A stretch of 64,000 bases of DNA from Bacteroidota bacterium. Its GTDB lineage: Bacteria; Bacteroidota; Ignavibacteria; UBA10030; UBA6906. Shown here in pieces: positions 63,904 to 64,000 of this stretch. The DNA is taken from assembly GCA_030835135.1 (NCBI GenBank), contig JAUQWO010000014.1, forward strand, positions 1 to 64,000. The letters run 5' to 3'. The notes under the pieces were generated by a model that was not told the origin of the DNA, did no database searches, and saw only the letters and a list, made by a program, of their open reading frames with translations. How positions within the stretch are numbered: the stretch's first letter is position 1; the number at the start of each line of letters is the position of its first letter. Both the position numbers and the translations under genes were made by a program.

Positions 63904-64000
63904 GTGACCGACAAGCAATGGGATACACTAGTTCGCGTGGTTCGGGGGGAGATGGTCCAGCCGATGCCGACGGGTTTTATCATCGACTGCCCCTGGCTTC
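63904..64000 (+). CDS. Start of an unidentified gene, cut by the window end
   Basis: An open frame beginning with GTG and running to the last base (32 codons seen). It begins VTDKQWDTLVRVVRGEM and continues PTGFIIDCPWL. The GFIIDCPWL stretch recalls uroporphyrinogen-decarboxylase-like (URO-D/methyltransferase superfamily) proteins found in polysaccharide loci, but this is a weak memory-based match. The start is uncertain: there is no strong ribosome site and no in-frame ATG upstream before the stop at 63838. It lies about 130 bases after the operator-promoter module, so it should be co-regulated with the xylan operon. Confidence 0.4.
   Translation, partial: MTDKQWDTLVRVVRGEMVQPMPTGFIIDCPWL

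Overview
This is a 64 kb, GC-rich (roughly 60% or more by eye), densely coding bacterial segment. Seven secreted proteins end in the C-terminal sorting domain of the type IX secretion system (signature like NYPNPFNP, then a YDxLGREV-type strand and a final MLLVR-type tail), and an eighth such tail survives as a fragment. That points to the Bacteroidota/Chlorobiota/Ignavibacteriota side of the FCB superphylum. Good Shine-Dalgarno sequences (GGAGG/GAGG) precede many starts, and 14 promoter-like sites share TTGxxx, a 17-base spacer and TAnnTT. This fits an Ignavibacteria-like or other early-branching high-GC lineage better than typical Bacteroidia or Flavobacteriia. The exact lineage is not determined. 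No rRNA, tRNA, CRISPR, integrase or intact insertion sequence was seen.

Layout. 1-3.9 kb: redox regulator Rex, a TonB-dependent receptor and an EamA transporter, head to tail. 3.9-9.8 kb: an alpha/beta hydrolase overlapping a prolyl oligopeptidase-type lipoprotein, a small cytochrome-like lipoprotein, a phytanoyl-CoA dioxygenase-like enzyme and a secreted M28 peptidase. 10-14.5 kb: a small membrane protein, then etfB-etfA-acyl-CoA dehydrogenase. 14.5-18.9 kb: a degenerate GalU-like nucleotidyltransferase overlapping a 1108-residue fusion of a GHMP sugar kinase and a UDP-sugar pyrophosphorylase. 19-28 kb: a hybrid histidine kinase, HtpG, a polytopic membrane protein and a secreted M14 carboxypeptidase. 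28-34 kb: GH35 beta-galactosidase and a GH106-type rhamnosidase. 34-42.5 kb (mostly minus strand): SDR, secreted CotH protein, Crp/Fnr regulator, YceI, secreted c-type cytochrome domain protein, SpoVG, DUF4153 and DUF5009 membrane proteins. 42.7-48 kb: GH29 alpha-L-fucosidase overlapping a second CotH protein, and a secreted beta-propeller protein. 48-52 kb: a NarL-type two-component system with a periplasmic propeller sensor. 52-57.5 kb: RsbW-like kinase, STAS antagonist, ECF sigma factor and a membrane anti-sigma-like protein with eight 26-residue repeats, followed by a zincin-propeller-barrel protein. 57.6-63.7 kb: a xylan operon of GH10 xylanase, GH8 oligoxylanase and GH115 alpha-glucuronidase. 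The window ends in the first codons of another gene.

The genes suggest a heterotroph that digests plant polysaccharide (xylan, galactan, rhamnose- and fucose-containing glycans) and protein at the cell surface. It may recycle released sugars through a kinase/pyrophosphorylase, oxidise acyl-CoA through ETF, and sense its surroundings through envelope-spanning regulators. The most notable signals are: two promoter-operator modules with identical geometry at the xylan operon and at the gene after it; the RsbW/STAS/ECF/repeat-protein locus; the kinase-first fusion; and two FNR-type boxes placed at about -41 and -64 in the yceI promoter.
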